Of a DNA stretch of 64,000 bases, positions 9,274 to 17,357 are shown in pieces. How positions within the stretch are numbered: the first letter of the stretch is position 1; each line of letters begins with the position of its first letter. A program made the translations under genes and the position numbers. The stretch is from Sphingomonadales bacterium (GTDB taxonomy: Bacteria; Pseudomonadota; Alphaproteobacteria; Sphingomonadales; Sphingomonadaceae), in the NCBI GenBank assembly GCA_009995225.1, contig JAACPW010000017.1:1-64000 (forward strand). Reading direction: 5' to 3'. The notes below the pieces were generated by a model that saw only the letters and a list, made by a program, of their open reading frames with translations, had not been told where the DNA came from and searched no databases.

Positions 9274-9474
9274 ATGGCAAACTCGCGCCCTCCGCGTCTC
9301 TCTCCGTCCGGCCTTCAGGACGCGCCTGTGCGCCGACCATCTGGCACGGGGCGTTGGGTGATGATTGCGGGCGTCGTGACGGCCGGTTTGCTGGCGCTTG
9401 CGTGGTTCGATGGCGGCGAAGAGTCGCTTCATCCAATTGCCGAGGCGGTGCCGCTGCCCGAGCAGGAGCAATGA
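9274..9474 (+). CDS. Small single-pass membrane protein, unknown
   Basis: 66 residues: a polar, Arg/Pro-rich N-terminus (about 25 residues, predicted cytoplasmic), one transmembrane segment (VMIAGVVTAGLLALAWF) and a short acidic tail. No family recognised. Its stop overlaps the start of the following large exported protein (ATGA at 9471), so the two are probably translated as a unit. It diverges from aroK with a 38-bp gap that must hold promoters in both directions. The call is supported by the clean stop/start coupling and normal composition. Confidence 0.65.
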   Translation: MANSRPPRLSPSGLQDAPVRRPSGTGRWVMIAGVVTAGLLALAWFDGGEESLHPIAEAVPLPEQEQ

Positions 9475-11360
9475 ATGTGACGCGGGCTTCAGTAAGCATT
9501 CTGGTGCTCGGTCTTGCAGGCGCGCTGGGCGCGTCGGGACTATCGGGACTTGCTCTTGCGCAAGGCAAACCCGAATCGCTCCTGCCGCCGGGGTTCGATG
9601 ATCCTGCTCCAGCCCCAAGCCCTGCGCCGTCATCTGCGCCCACAACGGCCCCCTCGCAGCCTGCACAGCCGGGTGTCATTCCTTTTCCGAGCGGGCCTGT
9701 TGCTCCGGTAGCCTTGCCGCCTCTGCCCAGCATCACGCGTAGCGAATATGCCCGTTTGCCCACGCTCGATCAGCTGGAGAACATGTCGACCGAGGAGCTC
9801 GACCAGCTTCTCGGCCTTAAACCGAAATCCGATATTCCCGCTGGGGCGCAGCGCGCGCTTACGCGGGTGGGCGTTCTGGCCACTGACGAAGGCGGGTTGC
9901 CGCCCGTCGCGCTTGCCAGGCAGCCTGAACAGCTGGTGCGGGCGGTGCTGGCGGGCATCCGCGGGCCGATGGTTTCGCGCTGGGGGCATATTCTGCTGCG
10001 GCGTGCGCTGGCGAGCCGACTTGCCGCACCTATGGGCATGGACCCGATCGAATTTGCTGCGCTGCGTGTCGGCGTGCTCAACGGGATGGGTGAATATGCG
10101 CTCGCCCGCGCTGTGGCACAGGATATCGACAGCGCCGAATGGTCGCCGAGCCTGACGCAAGAGGCGTTGACCGCATATCTCGCCAGCGCAGATATCACCG
10201 GTGCTTGCCCCGTCGTGCGCTTGCAAGGTTCTTCGCGCGATGATGGCGCGTGGCAGATGTGGCAGGCAATCTGCAATGCCTATGCTGGCGAAACGGCGCT
10301 TGCCGCATCGCAGCTGGATCGCGCACTTTTCCGCGGCGCCGCCCCTCGTATCGACGTGCTGCTGGCGCGGCGTCTTGCCGGGGCTGCCGGACGCGGGCAG
10401 CGCGGGGTGCAGATTGAGTGGCAGGGGGTGGATGAACTTAACCCCTGGCGCTTCGGCCTTGCGAACGCGGTTGGTGAGCCGCTACCGGAAGGTCTGCTCG
10501 ATGGCGCATTGAACGCCGCGGATGGAGCCTATTACGCCAGAGCTGGCGCGCTGCTACCCATGCTGCCTGCGACAGAACGCGCTGTCTTTGCCGGGCGCGC
10601 TGCACGTGAAGGCATCTTGTCCGCCGATGCGATGGTCGATCTTTATTCTGAAATCTACGCCGGCACTGGCTCTAACGGAGATCCGCAGAACCATGCAGCT
10701 ACTTTGCGTGAAGCCTATCTTGCCAGTGATCCCGCAGCCCGTATCGCCGCGTTGGAAAGGCTCTGGGCTGCCGGCCCGTCGCTGGGCGGTGGGGACGGAT
10801 ATGGCGCGCGAGTGCTGACTGCCTTTGCCGCTGCGCGCATTCCGGCGGTCGCGGCCAACGCGGATGCCGCCGGTGATCTGATCGCGGCGATGCTAACCGC
10901 CGGGCTTGATTCCAACGCAGTGCTTTGGGCCAATGTGGTGGAGGAAGGCTCGCTTGCGTGGGCCTTGATCGCGCTGGCCAATCCGCGCGGCGGCGAAGTG
11001 GGGCAGGGCGCCGTCGAAAGCTTTACCGGCGATGACAACAGCGAAGGCGCGCGAAAGTCCGCGTTCCTTGTTGCAGGTCTTGCCGGGCTTGGACGCCTGA
11101 ATACAGGCGATGCCGCTTCTCTTGCCGGTGATCTTAATTTCGATCTGGCGCGCCAAACCCGCTGGAGCCGGGCAATTGCGCGTGCGGCCGACGTTGGCAA
11201 TCCGGCGTTGGTGGCCTTCCTGGCTGGGCTGGGAATGCAAGGTTCAAGCTGGGAGCAGATGACCCCTTTGCACCTCTATCACATCACCTCTGCGCTGAGC
11301 CGGGTGGGGATGCAGGCAGAAGCCCGGATGATCGCTGCCGAGGCCGTGGCGCGCGGCTGA
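9471..11360 (+). CDS. Large exported alpha-helical protein of unknown function
   Basis: 629 residues from the ATG at 9471. A signal peptide (ASVSILVLGLAGALGASGL, cleavage probably after LALAQ) is followed by a Pro/Ala/Ser-rich linker (about residues 35-75). A long Ala/Leu-rich helical region then continues to the end, with many short paired-helix units (for example YALARAVAQDI, ETALAASQLDRALF and ARIAALERLWAAG). This texture suggests a periplasmic TPR/Sel1-like or alpha-solenoid scaffold. I cannot name the family. It lies between aroK and xerD, behind the coupled 66-aa membrane protein. An envelope role is inference from the signal peptide and repeat-like helices. Confidence 0.8.
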   Translation: MNVTRASVSILVLGLAGALGASGLSGLALAQGKPESLLPPGFDDPAPAPSPAPSSAPTTAPSQPAQPGVIPFPSGPVAPVALPPLPSITRSEYARLPTLDQLENMSTEELDQLLGLKPKSDIPAGAQRALTRVGVLATDEGGLPPVALARQPEQLVRAVLAGIRGPMVSRWGHILLRRALASRLAAPMGMDPIEFAALRVGVLNGMGEYALARAVAQDIDSAEWSPSLTQEALTAYLASADITGACPVVRLQGSSRDDGAWQMWQAICNAYAGETALAASQLDRALFRGAAPRIDVLLARRLAGAAGRGQRGVQIEWQGVDELNPWRFGLANAVGEPLPEGLLDGALNAADGAYYARAGALLPMLPATERAVFAGRAAREGILSADAMVDLYSEIYAGTGSNGDPQNHAATLREAYLASDPAARIAALERLWAAGPSLGGGDGYGARVLTAFAAARIPAVAANADAAGDLIAAMLTAGLDSNAVLWANVVEEGSLAWALIALANPRGGEVGQGAVESFTGDDNSEGARKSAFLVAGLAGLGRLNTGDAASLAGDLNFDLARQTRWSRAIARAADVGNPALVAFLAGLGMQGSSWEQMTPLHLYHITSALSRVGMQAEARMIAAEAVARG

Positions 11361-11369
11361 GATGCGCTG

Positions 11370-12257
11370 ATGTCTGATGCGACAGAGGCTTTTCTCGCGA
11401 TGCTCGCCACTGAACGCGGGGCGGCGGCTAACACGCTTGATGCCTACCGCCGCGATCTCGATCAGGCGGAAGAGGCGATCGGCGATCTTGCCTCCGTGCC
11501 GCGTGATGGGGTGGCTAGTTTAGCTGGCGAGTGGGCCAGTCTGGCGCCATCCACCGTGGCCCGGAAAGCATCGGCGCTGCGTCAGTTTTTTGGCTTCGCC
11601 ATTGACGAGGGGTGGCGTGACGACGATCCCTCGGGTGCACTACCGCAACCGCGCGCGCCCCGGCCGCTGCCCAAGGTGCTGGCTCATGACCAGATCGCTG
11701 CGCTGTTTGCACGCGCCGAGGAGGAGGCGTCCGGCAATGATCCCAAGGCGGTTCGGCTGCTTGCGCTGATCGAACTTCTTTACGGATCAGGCCTTCGCGC
11801 AAGTGAACTTGTGATGCTGCCGCTTCATGCAGTTCCGCGCGATGCGCCGTTTCTGACTGTCACAGGCAAGGGCGGGGCAACACGGCTGGTGCCGGTTGGC
11901 GGGCGTGCGCTGGAAGCACTCGCCCGTTGGTTGGCATTGCGACCGCAGGAGCCGCCGTCGCGTTACTTGTTCCGTTCCCGCAAGGGTCAGCCGCTCAGCC
12001 GGGTGCGGCTGTTCCAATTGTTGAAAGCCTTGGCAGCGCGCGCCGGGCTCGATCCTGCCACGATCAGCCCGCATGTGCTGCGCCATGCCTTTGCGACGCA
12101 CCTGCTTGAAGGCGGGGCGGATCTGCGCGTGCTTCAAACGCTTCTTGGCCACGCGGATATTTCCACGACCCAGATCTACACCCATTTGGACAGCGCGCGG
12201 TTGGTTGCTCTTGTCAATTCCCGCCACCCGCTTGCAACCCGCTCAACATCCGACTAG
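11370..12257 (+). CDS. xerD: Site-specific tyrosine recombinase XerD-type
   Basis: 295-residue recombinase that, with XerC, resolves chromosome dimers at dif. The N-terminal SAM-like core-binding domain occupies residues 1-90 (FLAMLATERGAAANTLDAYR). The catalytic domain carries the conserved Arg in LYGSGLRASELV, then HVLRHAFATHLLEGG (His-x-x-Arg), the LLGHADISTTQIYTH box and the nucleophilic Tyr in QIYTHL. All catalytic residues are present. Standing alone beside accA, with no integrase-type neighbours or att sites, it is a housekeeping Xer protein rather than a phage integrase. XerC versus XerD cannot be fully settled by eye; the LLGHADISTTQIYTHL end favours XerD. Confidence 0.88.
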   Translation: MSDATEAFLAMLATERGAAANTLDAYRRDLDQAEEAIGDLASVPRDGVASLAGEWASLAPSTVARKASALRQFFGFAIDEGWRDDDPSGALPQPRAPRPLPKVLAHDQIAALFARAEEEASGNDPKAVRLLALIELLYGSGLRASELVMLPLHAVPRDAPFLTVTGKGGATRLVPVGGRALEALARWLALRPQEPPSRYLFRSRKGQPLSRVRLFQLLKALAARAGLDPATISPHVLRHAFATHLLEGGADLRVLQTLLGHADISTTQIYTHLDSARLVALVNSRHPLATRSTSD

Positions 12258-12266
12258 CCCCTCGCC

Positions 12267-13211
12267 ATGATTTCCTACCTCGATTTCGAGAAGCCAGTCG
12301 CCGCCCTTGAAGAGCGCATTGCACAGTTGCGCAGCGTGAACGCGCTGCATGATGTCGATGTTGCCAGTGAGATCGGTCGGCTTGAAGCCAAGAGCGTCGA
12401 ACTGCTCAACCGCACCTACGCTTCGCTTACCCCGTGGCAGAAGACGCAAGTTGCCCGTCATCCGCAGCGGCCGCATTTCCACGATTATGTCGCGCATGCC
12501 TTCAGCGATTTCATACCCTTGGGCGGAGACCGCCTTTACGGCGATGATCTGGCAATCATGGGAGGCTTTGCACGGCTTAACGGGCGGCGGATCATGTTGA
12601 TCGGGCACGAAAAGGGCAATGATACGCAAAGCCGGATCCGTCACAACTTCGGCATGGGCAAGCCCGAAGGCTACCGCAAGGCGATCCGCCTGATGGAAAT
12701 GGCGGGCCGATTCGGCCTTCCGGTGGTCACATTGGTGGACACGTCTGGCGCCTTCCCGGGGATTGAGGCTGAAGAGCGCGGGCAGGCAGAGGCTATCGCG
12801 CGGTCGACCGAAGCCTGTCTTTCGCTTGAAGTGCCGATGATTGCAGTCGTCGTGGGTGAGGGCGGGTCAGGCGGCGCCGTGGCGCTTGCTGCGGCCAATC
12901 GGGTGCTGATGATGGAGCATGCTGTCTATTCGGTGATTTCGCCGGAAGGCTGCGCCTCGATCTTGTGGCGCACATCAGAAAAAGCGCCCGAAGCGGCGCA
13001 GGCGATGAAGATCACTGCCCAGCATCTCAAGCGTGACAATGTGATCGACCGGATCGTCAAGGAACCGGTTGGCGGCGCGCACCGCGATCCGAAGGCCGCG
13101 GCCAGGATGCTAGGGGCCGCTTTGACCGAAGAGATCGAAACGCTTTCCAGCAAGACGGCGCAGCAACTAATTGCCGCCCGGGAGGAACGTTTCCTCGCCA
13201 TCGGAGGTTAA
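12267..13211 (+). CDS. accA: Acetyl-CoA carboxylase carboxyltransferase subunit alpha
   Basis: Carboxyltransferase subunit making malonyl-CoA, the committed step of fatty-acid synthesis, together with AccD (not in window). 314 residues of typical length with the expected N-terminus ([18 protein letters not shown]) and the crotonase-fold core: [49 protein letters not shown] and [12 protein letters not shown]. Nothing is unusual. It follows xerD after 9 nt, so the two may share a transcript. No zinc finger is present, as expected because that is in AccD. Confidence 0.97.
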   Translation: MISYLDFEKPVAALEERIAQLRSVNALHDVDVASEIGRLEAKSVELLNRTYASLTPWQKTQVARHPQRPHFHDYVAHAFSDFIPLGGDRLYGDDLAIMGGFARLNGRRIMLIGHEKGNDTQSRIRHNFGMGKPEGYRKAIRLMEMAGRFGLPVVTLVDTSGAFPGIEAEERGQAEAIARSTEACLSLEVPMIAVVVGEGGSGGAVALAAANRVLMMEHAVYSVISPEGCASILWRTSEKAPEAAQAMKITAQHLKRDNVIDRIVKEPVGGAHRDPKAAARMLGAALTEEIETLSSKTAQQLIAAREERFLAIGG

Positions 13212-13291
13212 GGCCTCCCGCAACATAGTGATGCGCGACATCGTCCGACATCATTTAGCCGTAAGGCCACACTTCGCGGGAGAAAACCAAC

Positions 13292-14758
13292 ATGGCTCGA
13301 ATTTCACGCAGACTTCTGGTGCTGAGTGCCGCGCCGATCGCGCTGGCCGGATGCGCAGGCATGGGCGGTCCGATTCCGTCGGCATCCACCCCCATCACGC
13401 AGACCGAAGCGCAGCAGGGCGCGCAATACCACCCGCAATTGCTGGCTGAATTCGGCGGCGCGATGACCGGGACGCACGCGCAATATGTCGAACAGGTGGG
13501 CAAGAATATTGCCGTTCAGTCGGGCCTCGGCAATGCTCGGGAATCGTTCACCGTCAGTTTGCTCAATTCGCCGGTCCACAACGCCTTTGCGGTGCCCGGC
13601 GGCTATGTCTACACCACGCGGCAGCTCGTCACGTTGATGAACAACGAGGCGGAACTGGCAGGCGTGCTGGGGCATGAGGTTGGCCACGTAGCGGCACGCC
13701 ATTCCCAGCGGCGTCAGCAAAACGCGCAGCAAAATTCGCTCCTTGGAGGCGGGCTGGCGATCCTTTCCGGGATTTTGCTCGGCGATTCGAGCCTCGGCAA
13801 TACCATTTCGCGCGGCGTCCTTCAGGGCTCGCAAATGCTGACCCTAAGTTTTTCGCGCCAGCAGGAGCTCGAAGCAGACGATCTGGGCATCCAGTATCTT
13901 GCCAAAGCGGGCTACGATCAGCGCGCGATGGGCACGGTTTTGGCGAGTCTCGCGGCGCAAAACGCGCTCGATGCGCGGCTTGCAGGACGCAATGCCAGCG
14001 TTCCCGAATGGGCTTCCACCCACCCGGATCCCGCAAGCCGCGTTCAAAGCGCGCTCGCCAAGGCCGGCGCTGGCGGTGTAACGAATCGCGACACCTTCCT
14101 CGCCCGGGTTGATGGGCTCTTGTACGGGGATGATCCCGCCCAAGGCATGATCGAAGGCAGCACCTTTATTCATCCTGAACTTCGCCTCGCTTTCACCGCG
14201 CCGCAGGGCTTCTACATGGTGAACGGAACGCGCGCGGTAAGCATCAACGGGCAGGGCGGACAGGCGCAAATGACGCTGGCTGCCTATAACGGCAATCTGG
14301 AAACCTACGTGCGCCAGCAGTTCACCGCCGCCGGCGGGCAGAATAACAATCTGGCGCCGGCGCAGCTTGAACGCACGACGGTCAACGGGTTGCCCGCCGT
14401 GTACGGCACCGCGCGGGTCAATAATGGCCAAAGCCAGGTCGATATTGTGGTTTTCGCGTATGAATTCGCGCGCGATCGTGCCTACCACTTCACCGCAATT
14501 GCCCCTGCGGGCCGCGCGGGCACATTCAATTCGATGTTCCAGTCGATGCGCCGGATTACGCAGACCGAAGCGACATCGGTGGTGCCCAAGAAGCTGCAGG
14601 TTGTGACCGTGGCGCGCGGCGATACGGTAGCGAGCCTTTCACGCCGAATGGCTTATCCCGCGGCGCAGGAAGAACGGTTTCGGGTGCTGAATGCGCTTGG
14701 TAGCGGTGAAGATCTGACGGCTGGCCAGAAAGTCAAGCTGGTCGTACGGGCGCGCTAA
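13292..14758 (+). CDS. M48-family metalloprotease, lipoprotein with C-terminal LysM-like domain
   Basis: 488 residues. The signal peptide ends in the lipobox LAGC (Cys about residue 23), so an outer-membrane lipoprotein is likely. The M48 protease domain has HEVGH in GVLGHEVGHVAARHS and a downstream Glu ligand in QQELEADDLGIQYL, as in BepA/LoiP-type envelope quality-control proteases. A beta-rich middle region follows (about 300-430). The last 55 residues (VARGDTVASLSRRM ... LTAGQKVKLVV) look like a LysM or LysM-like peptidoglycan-binding module. Role in outer-membrane protein turnover is family-level inference. It ends at a strong bidirectional terminator. Confidence 0.9.
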   Translation: MARISRRLLVLSAAPIALAGCAGMGGPIPSASTPITQTEAQQGAQYHPQLLAEFGGAMTGTHAQYVEQVGKNIAVQSGLGNARESFTVSLLNSPVHNAFAVPGGYVYTTRQLVTLMNNEAELAGVLGHEVGHVAARHSQRRQQNAQQNSLLGGGLAILSGILLGDSSLGNTISRGVLQGSQMLTLSFSRQQELEADDLGIQYLAKAGYDQRAMGTVLASLAAQNALDARLAGRNASVPEWASTHPDPASRVQSALAKAGAGGVTNRDTFLARVDGLLYGDDPAQGMIEGSTFIHPELRLAFTAPQGFYMVNGTRAVSINGQGGQAQMTLAAYNGNLETYVRQQFTAAGGQNNNLAPAQLERTTVNGLPAVYGTARVNNGQSQVDIVVFAYEFARDRAYHFTAIAPAGRAGTFNSMFQSMRRITQTEATSVVPKKLQVVTVARGDTVASLSRRMAYPAAQEERFRVLNALGSGEDLTAGQKVKLVVRAR

Positions 14759-14810
14759 TTGATACGGACCGGCCTGATTTGCTGGGTCGGTCTTTATCGA
14801 CAAGACAAAC

Positions 14811-14846
14811 AAAAACGGCGGGGATCGCTCCCCGCCGTTTTTTTTG
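14811..14846. terminator. Bidirectional intrinsic terminator
   Basis: A 9-bp perfect GC-rich stem (ACGGCGGGG / CCCCGCCGT, 14815-14823 with 14830-14838) with a 6-nt loop is flanked by an A-run on the left and a T-run on the right. It can therefore stop transcription from the M48 gene on the plus strand and from the Flp pilin on the minus strand. Confidence 0.93.
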
Positions 14847-14855
14847 TAAGCTGAC

Positions 14856-15035
14856 TTACGGCGCTGCGTTGCCGGCCTTGAGACCAGCATCGACCTTTTC
14901 AAAGGTCTTGTTAACTTCGCCGCCAACAGCGGTCATGGCGGTAATGGCAGCGACTGCGATCAGAGCGGCGATCAGGCCATATTCGATTGCGGTTGCGCCC
15001 TGCTCGTCACGGATAAGGTTCTTGAAAAAGGTCAT
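14856..15035 (-). CDS. Flp/Fap-type pilin subunit (copy 1)
   Basis: 59 residues, read directly from the minus strand. Short basic leader MTFFKNLIRDEQG, then the class IVb pilin core ATAIEYGLIAALIAVAAIT, with Glu at position 5 of the mature protein and Tyr next to it, processed after Gly by a prepilin peptidase. The polar tail ends in AGNAAP. This is the major subunit type of Tad/Flp adhesive pili. No tad/cpa assembly genes are in the window, so assembly is encoded elsewhere. It lies 113 bp downstream of a second, non-identical pilin gene in the same direction and ends at a strong terminator. Confidence 0.92.
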   Translation of the reverse strand: MTFFKNLIRDEQGATAIEYGLIAALIAVAAITAMTAVGGEVNKTFEKVDAGLKAGNAAP

Positions 15036-15148
15036 GTCTGGTCTCCTGTTTTGGTCTTCGGTACCCGCGCCGTCCGCCTCTTAGCGTCCGACATTTTTTG
15101 AATTAATCGGCATCTCTTGATAATTCCCTAATTCGCTGGACACGAATT

Positions 15149-15334
15149 TCAGCCATTACCTATCGCTGCCGTCACTTCCGTTGACACAAAGTTCCACATC
15201 TGGATCGTCTCGCCGGCAACGGCTTGAATGGCTCCGAGGGTGGCAAGTGCAATGAGAGCAACGATCAGGCCGTATTCAATCGCGGTGGCCCCGGTGTTGT
15301 CGTCGACCAGGTTTTGAAACAAAGTCGTCGACAT
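15149..15334 (-). CDS. Flp/Fap-type pilin subunit (copy 2)
   Basis: 61 residues from the ATG at 15334. The leader MSTTLFQNLVDDNTG is followed by ATAIEYGLIVALIALATLG, the class IVb pilin hydrophobic helix with the conserved Glu-Tyr pair, and a tail with one Trp (ETIQMWNFV). It has the same family and architecture as the gene at 14856-15035 but clearly different leader and tail, so this is an old duplication rather than a recent copy. A CtrA-like box lies 53-68 nt upstream of the start. The leader before the ATG contains GGGATTTCCC-like sequence but no strong ribosome site. Confidence 0.92.
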   Translation of the reverse strand: MSTTLFQNLVDDNTGATAIEYGLIVALIALATLGAIQAVAGETIQMWNFVSTEVTAAIGNG

Positions 15335-15386
15335 TGGGAAATCCCTCGCTTCCTGCGTCCTGACAACTTCAAAATCGTCCATTCGG

Positions 15387-15402
15387 GTTAAGGAAAAGTT
15401 GA
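15387..15402 (-). promoter_or_regulatory. CtrA-like binding box upstream of Flp pilin
   Basis: Read on the minus strand, TCAA-N7-TTAAC, one base from the CtrA consensus TTAA-N7-TTAA(C). It lies 53-68 nt before the pilin start. In Caulobacter, pilA is a CtrA target, which makes the site plausible. A single match of this information content can occur by chance. Confidence 0.35.
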
Positions 15403-15433
15403 TGCGCGCGGCCAAAGTGGAAAAAAATCCGAC

Positions 15434-15844
15434 ATGACGAAACCGCTGATGATGGTCGTGGCGGGCGCATTGCAACGCAGCGATGGCCGCTGGCTGATGC
15501 AATGTCGTCCACCAGGAAAGCATCACGCAGGCTTATGGGAGTTTCCCGGCGGCAAGGTGGAAGATGGCGAGCCTCCTGTAACGGCCTTGTGCCGGGAGCT
15601 TTCGGAAGAATGCGGCATCACAGTCGCGCAAAGCCAATGTCACCCTGTAACTTTTGCCGAAAATGCACATCATGATGATGACCGAGGCATTGTCATATTG
15701 CTTTACATTGTGCGCGGTTGGCAGGGCGAGCCACAATCGTTGGAGGGCGGCACGTTAGGCTGGTTTCACGCATCAGAGGCTTTGGCATTGTCCAAACCGC
15801 CGCTTGATGTGGATTTGGCTGCGCGCCTGTTTCAAAAAAATTGA
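15434..15844 (+). CDS. mutT: Nudix hydrolase, MutT-type 8-oxo-dGTP diphosphatase
   Basis: 136 residues. The Nudix box reads GGKVEDGEPPVTALCRELSE followed by ECGI, fitting G-x5-E-x7-RE-U-x-EE-x-G-U exactly. It is preceded by MQCRPPGKHHAGLWEFPGG, the typical MutT lead-in where K/R-x-P-x-G-K-x-x-x-G-x-W-E-F-P recurs. The enzyme hydrolyses oxidised guanine nucleotides (8-oxo-dGTP to 8-oxo-dGMP) and prevents A:T to C:G transversions. The length of 136 is normal for short MutT. It diverges from the Flp pilin gene and is followed by tRNA-Arg. Confidence 0.93.
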   Translation: MTKPLMMVVAGALQRSDGRWLMQCRPPGKHHAGLWEFPGGKVEDGEPPVTALCRELSEECGITVAQSQCHPVTFAENAHHDDDRGIVILLYIVRGWQGEPQSLEGGTLGWFHASEALALSKPPLDVDLAARLFQKN

Positions 15845-15904
15845 ATAGTGCCAAACGGCTCTTGCCAAGCCGCATGGACCCCCTTATGTGCCGCCCCCTA
15901 GCGC

Positions 15905-15981
15905 GCACCCGTAGCTCAGCTGGATAGAGCACCAGACTACGAATCTGGGGGTCGGACGTTCGAATCGTTCCGGGTGCACCA
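15905..15981 (+). tRNA. tRNA-Arg (anticodon ACG)
   Basis: 77-nt cloverleaf: acceptor GCACCCG / CGGGTGC, D-arm GCTC...GAGC, anticodon stem CCAGA / TCTGG with loop CTACGAA (anticodon ACG at 15939-15941), T-arm GGACG-TTCGAAT-CGTTC, and encoded CCA at 15979-15981. The ACG anticodon is normally edited to ICG by TadA and reads CGU/CGC/CGA. Confidence 0.97.
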
Positions 15982-16020
15982 ACAACGCCCGTTCCTTGAA
16001 AAAGGGGCGGGCGTTGTTGG
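15979..16020 (+). terminator. Hairpin after tRNA-Arg, probable terminator
   Basis: A perfect 13-bp inverted repeat (CCAACAACGCCCG 15979-15991 with CGGGCGTTGTTGG 16008-16020) around a 16-nt loop that can itself pair (CCTT/AAGG), followed by TTTCC. The stem begins in the encoded CCA of the tRNA. The U-tract is short, so termination is likely but not certain. Confidence 0.7.
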
Positions 16021-16034
16021 TTTCCGGCCGTTGA

Positions 16035-16418
16035 TCAATCGCCGGCGCTGTCTTCGAGTACGTGCATATCATCATCCGACAGTCCGAAATGATGGCCCGC
16101 TTCGTGGATCACAACGTGGCGGATCAGCGCAGCGAAACTCACACCAGTTTCCTGCATTTCAGCCAAGAGCGGCTGGCGGAACAGCGTAATGACCGCCGGC
16201 AGTCCGTCGCTTTCCCATTGCGATCGTTCCGTCAGCGCGACACCTTCATAAAGGCCGGTCAATTCCCACCGGTCTGTCATGCCAACGGCGCGCAGTTGGT
16301 CGGGCTGGGCGAACTCTTCGACTCGCAGAACCACGTCACGCAGCCGTTTGCGGAACGGTGCGGGCAGCTGCGACAGGACGCCGATGGCTGCAGCTTTGAA
16401 TTCGGTGGCGCTCGGCAT
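16035..16418 (-). CDS. Zincin-like metallopeptidase (PF06262 / DUF1025 type)
   Basis: 127 residues from the ATG at 16418. The single clear feature is HEAGHHFGLSDDDMHVLE near the C-terminus, an HExxHxxGxxD zincin motif. It follows the conserved FRQPLLAEM and LIRHVVIHE blocks of the small archaemetzincin-like family found in many alphaproteobacteria. No signal peptide, so it is cytoplasmic. The substrate is unknown. Upstream extension of the frame is possible but lacks family sequence. It diverges from folE across about 205 bp. Confidence 0.85.
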   Translation of the reverse strand: MPSATEFKAAAIGVLSQLPAPFRKRLRDVVLRVEEFAQPDQLRAVGMTDRWELTGLYEGVALTERSQWESDGLPAVITLFRQPLLAEMQETGVSFAALIRHVVIHEAGHHFGLSDDDMHVLEDSAGD

Positions 16419-16623
16419 GGTCACAATCTGTCGTCCTTTCTGATCCCCGAGGGGATGGAATTGGCGGTTTCGATACTTACATGCGTTAAAGTTTGTGAAA
16501 CACCCTTCAGGCGTGATCGCGGATTTAGGGCGGAACGCCTCTGGCACTTGCGGGTTATCTCGGTTCTGGATCGACAGGGCAGAGCCTGCGACAAGGCACT
16601 TGCGCAAAGAAAGACGACAAGAC

Positions 16624-17250
16624 ATGAATTATCTCTCGGCCCACGATCATGATGATGCGTTTGATCCGGATAACCCGATGGGCAAGCCCGAAGTGCCGGA
16701 TCATGTCCAGGACGCGATACGCACTCTTATTGCATGGGCCGGCGATGATCCGGCCCGCGAAGGGTTGCGCGACACCCCCAAGCGCGTTGGGCGTGCATGG
16801 CTGGAGTATTGCGAAGGATACAAGGAAGATCCTGCGATCCACTTGTCGCGTATCTTCAAAGAAGTCGGCGGTTATGACGAAATCGTGCTTCTCAAGGATA
16901 TCCCGTTTCAGTCGCATTGCGAACATCACATGGCGCCGATCATCGGCAAGGCGGCAATTGCCTATTTGCCCAACAAGAAAGTGGTCGGCATTTCAAAGCT
17001 TGCGCGCGTCCTGCACGGCTTTGCCCAGCGTTTGCAGATACAGGAGCGTCTGACAGCCGAGGTCGCCAGTTGCATCTGGGACAATCTCGAACCTCACGGC
17101 GTGGCTGTTGTGATTGAAGCACAGCATGGCTGCATGACCGGTCGCGGTGTAAAAACTCCGGGCGTCGGCATGATCACCAGCCGAGTGCTCGGCTGCTTCC
17201 TTGACGATCATCGCAGCCGCAAGGAAGTGATGAGCCTGATGGGCTACTGA
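16624..17250 (+). CDS. folE: GTP cyclohydrolase I
   Basis: First step of tetrahydrofolate synthesis: GTP to 7,8-dihydroneopterin triphosphate. 208 residues from the ATG at 16624, preceded by AGAAAGACGAC. The homodecamer core is intact: zinc ligands in HCEHHMAPI and HGCMTGRG, the active-site stretch GKAAIAYLPNKKVVGISKLAR, QRLQIQERLTAEVA, and SRVLGCFLDD near the end. The frame runs 43 codons further upstream, but that part has no FolE similarity, so the internal ATG giving MNYLSAHDHDD is used. The zinc-dependent FolE1 type is indicated by the conserved cysteines. Confidence 0.97.
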   Translation: MNYLSAHDHDDAFDPDNPMGKPEVPDHVQDAIRTLIAWAGDDPAREGLRDTPKRVGRAWLEYCEGYKEDPAIHLSRIFKEVGGYDEIVLLKDIPFQSHCEHHMAPIIGKAAIAYLPNKKVVGISKLARVLHGFAQRLQIQERLTAEVASCIWDNLEPHGVAVVIEAQHGCMTGRGVKTPGVGMITSRVLGCFLDDHRSRKEVMSLMGY

Positions 17251-17310
17251 TACCTCCATAAGACTGCCGCACCTTGCTGCGCTTGGATGGGGCCAGCCGA
17301 AATGGTAAAG

Positions 17311-17348
17311 CTGCATGATCGACGGCCTCAATGGCCGGGATCATGCAG
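17311..17348 (+). promoter_or_regulatory. Strong hairpin overlapping the ribosome-binding region of the next gene
   Basis: Perfect 10-bp stem CTGCATGATC (17311-17320) with GATCATGCAG (17339-17348), topped by a further 5-bp CGGCC/GGCCG stem. The stem ends inside CAGGAGA, the Shine-Dalgarno of the gene starting at 17358. It could occlude ribosome access or act as a U-less folE terminator. The sequence shows the structure; the function is inferred. Confidence 0.6.
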
Positions 17349-17357
17349 GAGACAACC

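Noticed and set aside
8666..9763. Long N-terminal extension of AroK
   Set aside because: The added sequence is Ala/Gly/Pro-rich and antisense to the plus-strand genes from 9274. AroK family similarity begins at the ATG at 9235.
11370..12257. Prophage or integrative-element integrase
   Set aside because: The recombinase is flanked by housekeeping genes on both sides, without att repeats, tRNA or phage genes, and its sequence fits cellular XerD.
15884..16075. 63-codon minus-strand open frame over tRNA-Arg
   Set aside because: It overlaps a complete tRNA and its terminator hairpin, a well-known source of false small genes.
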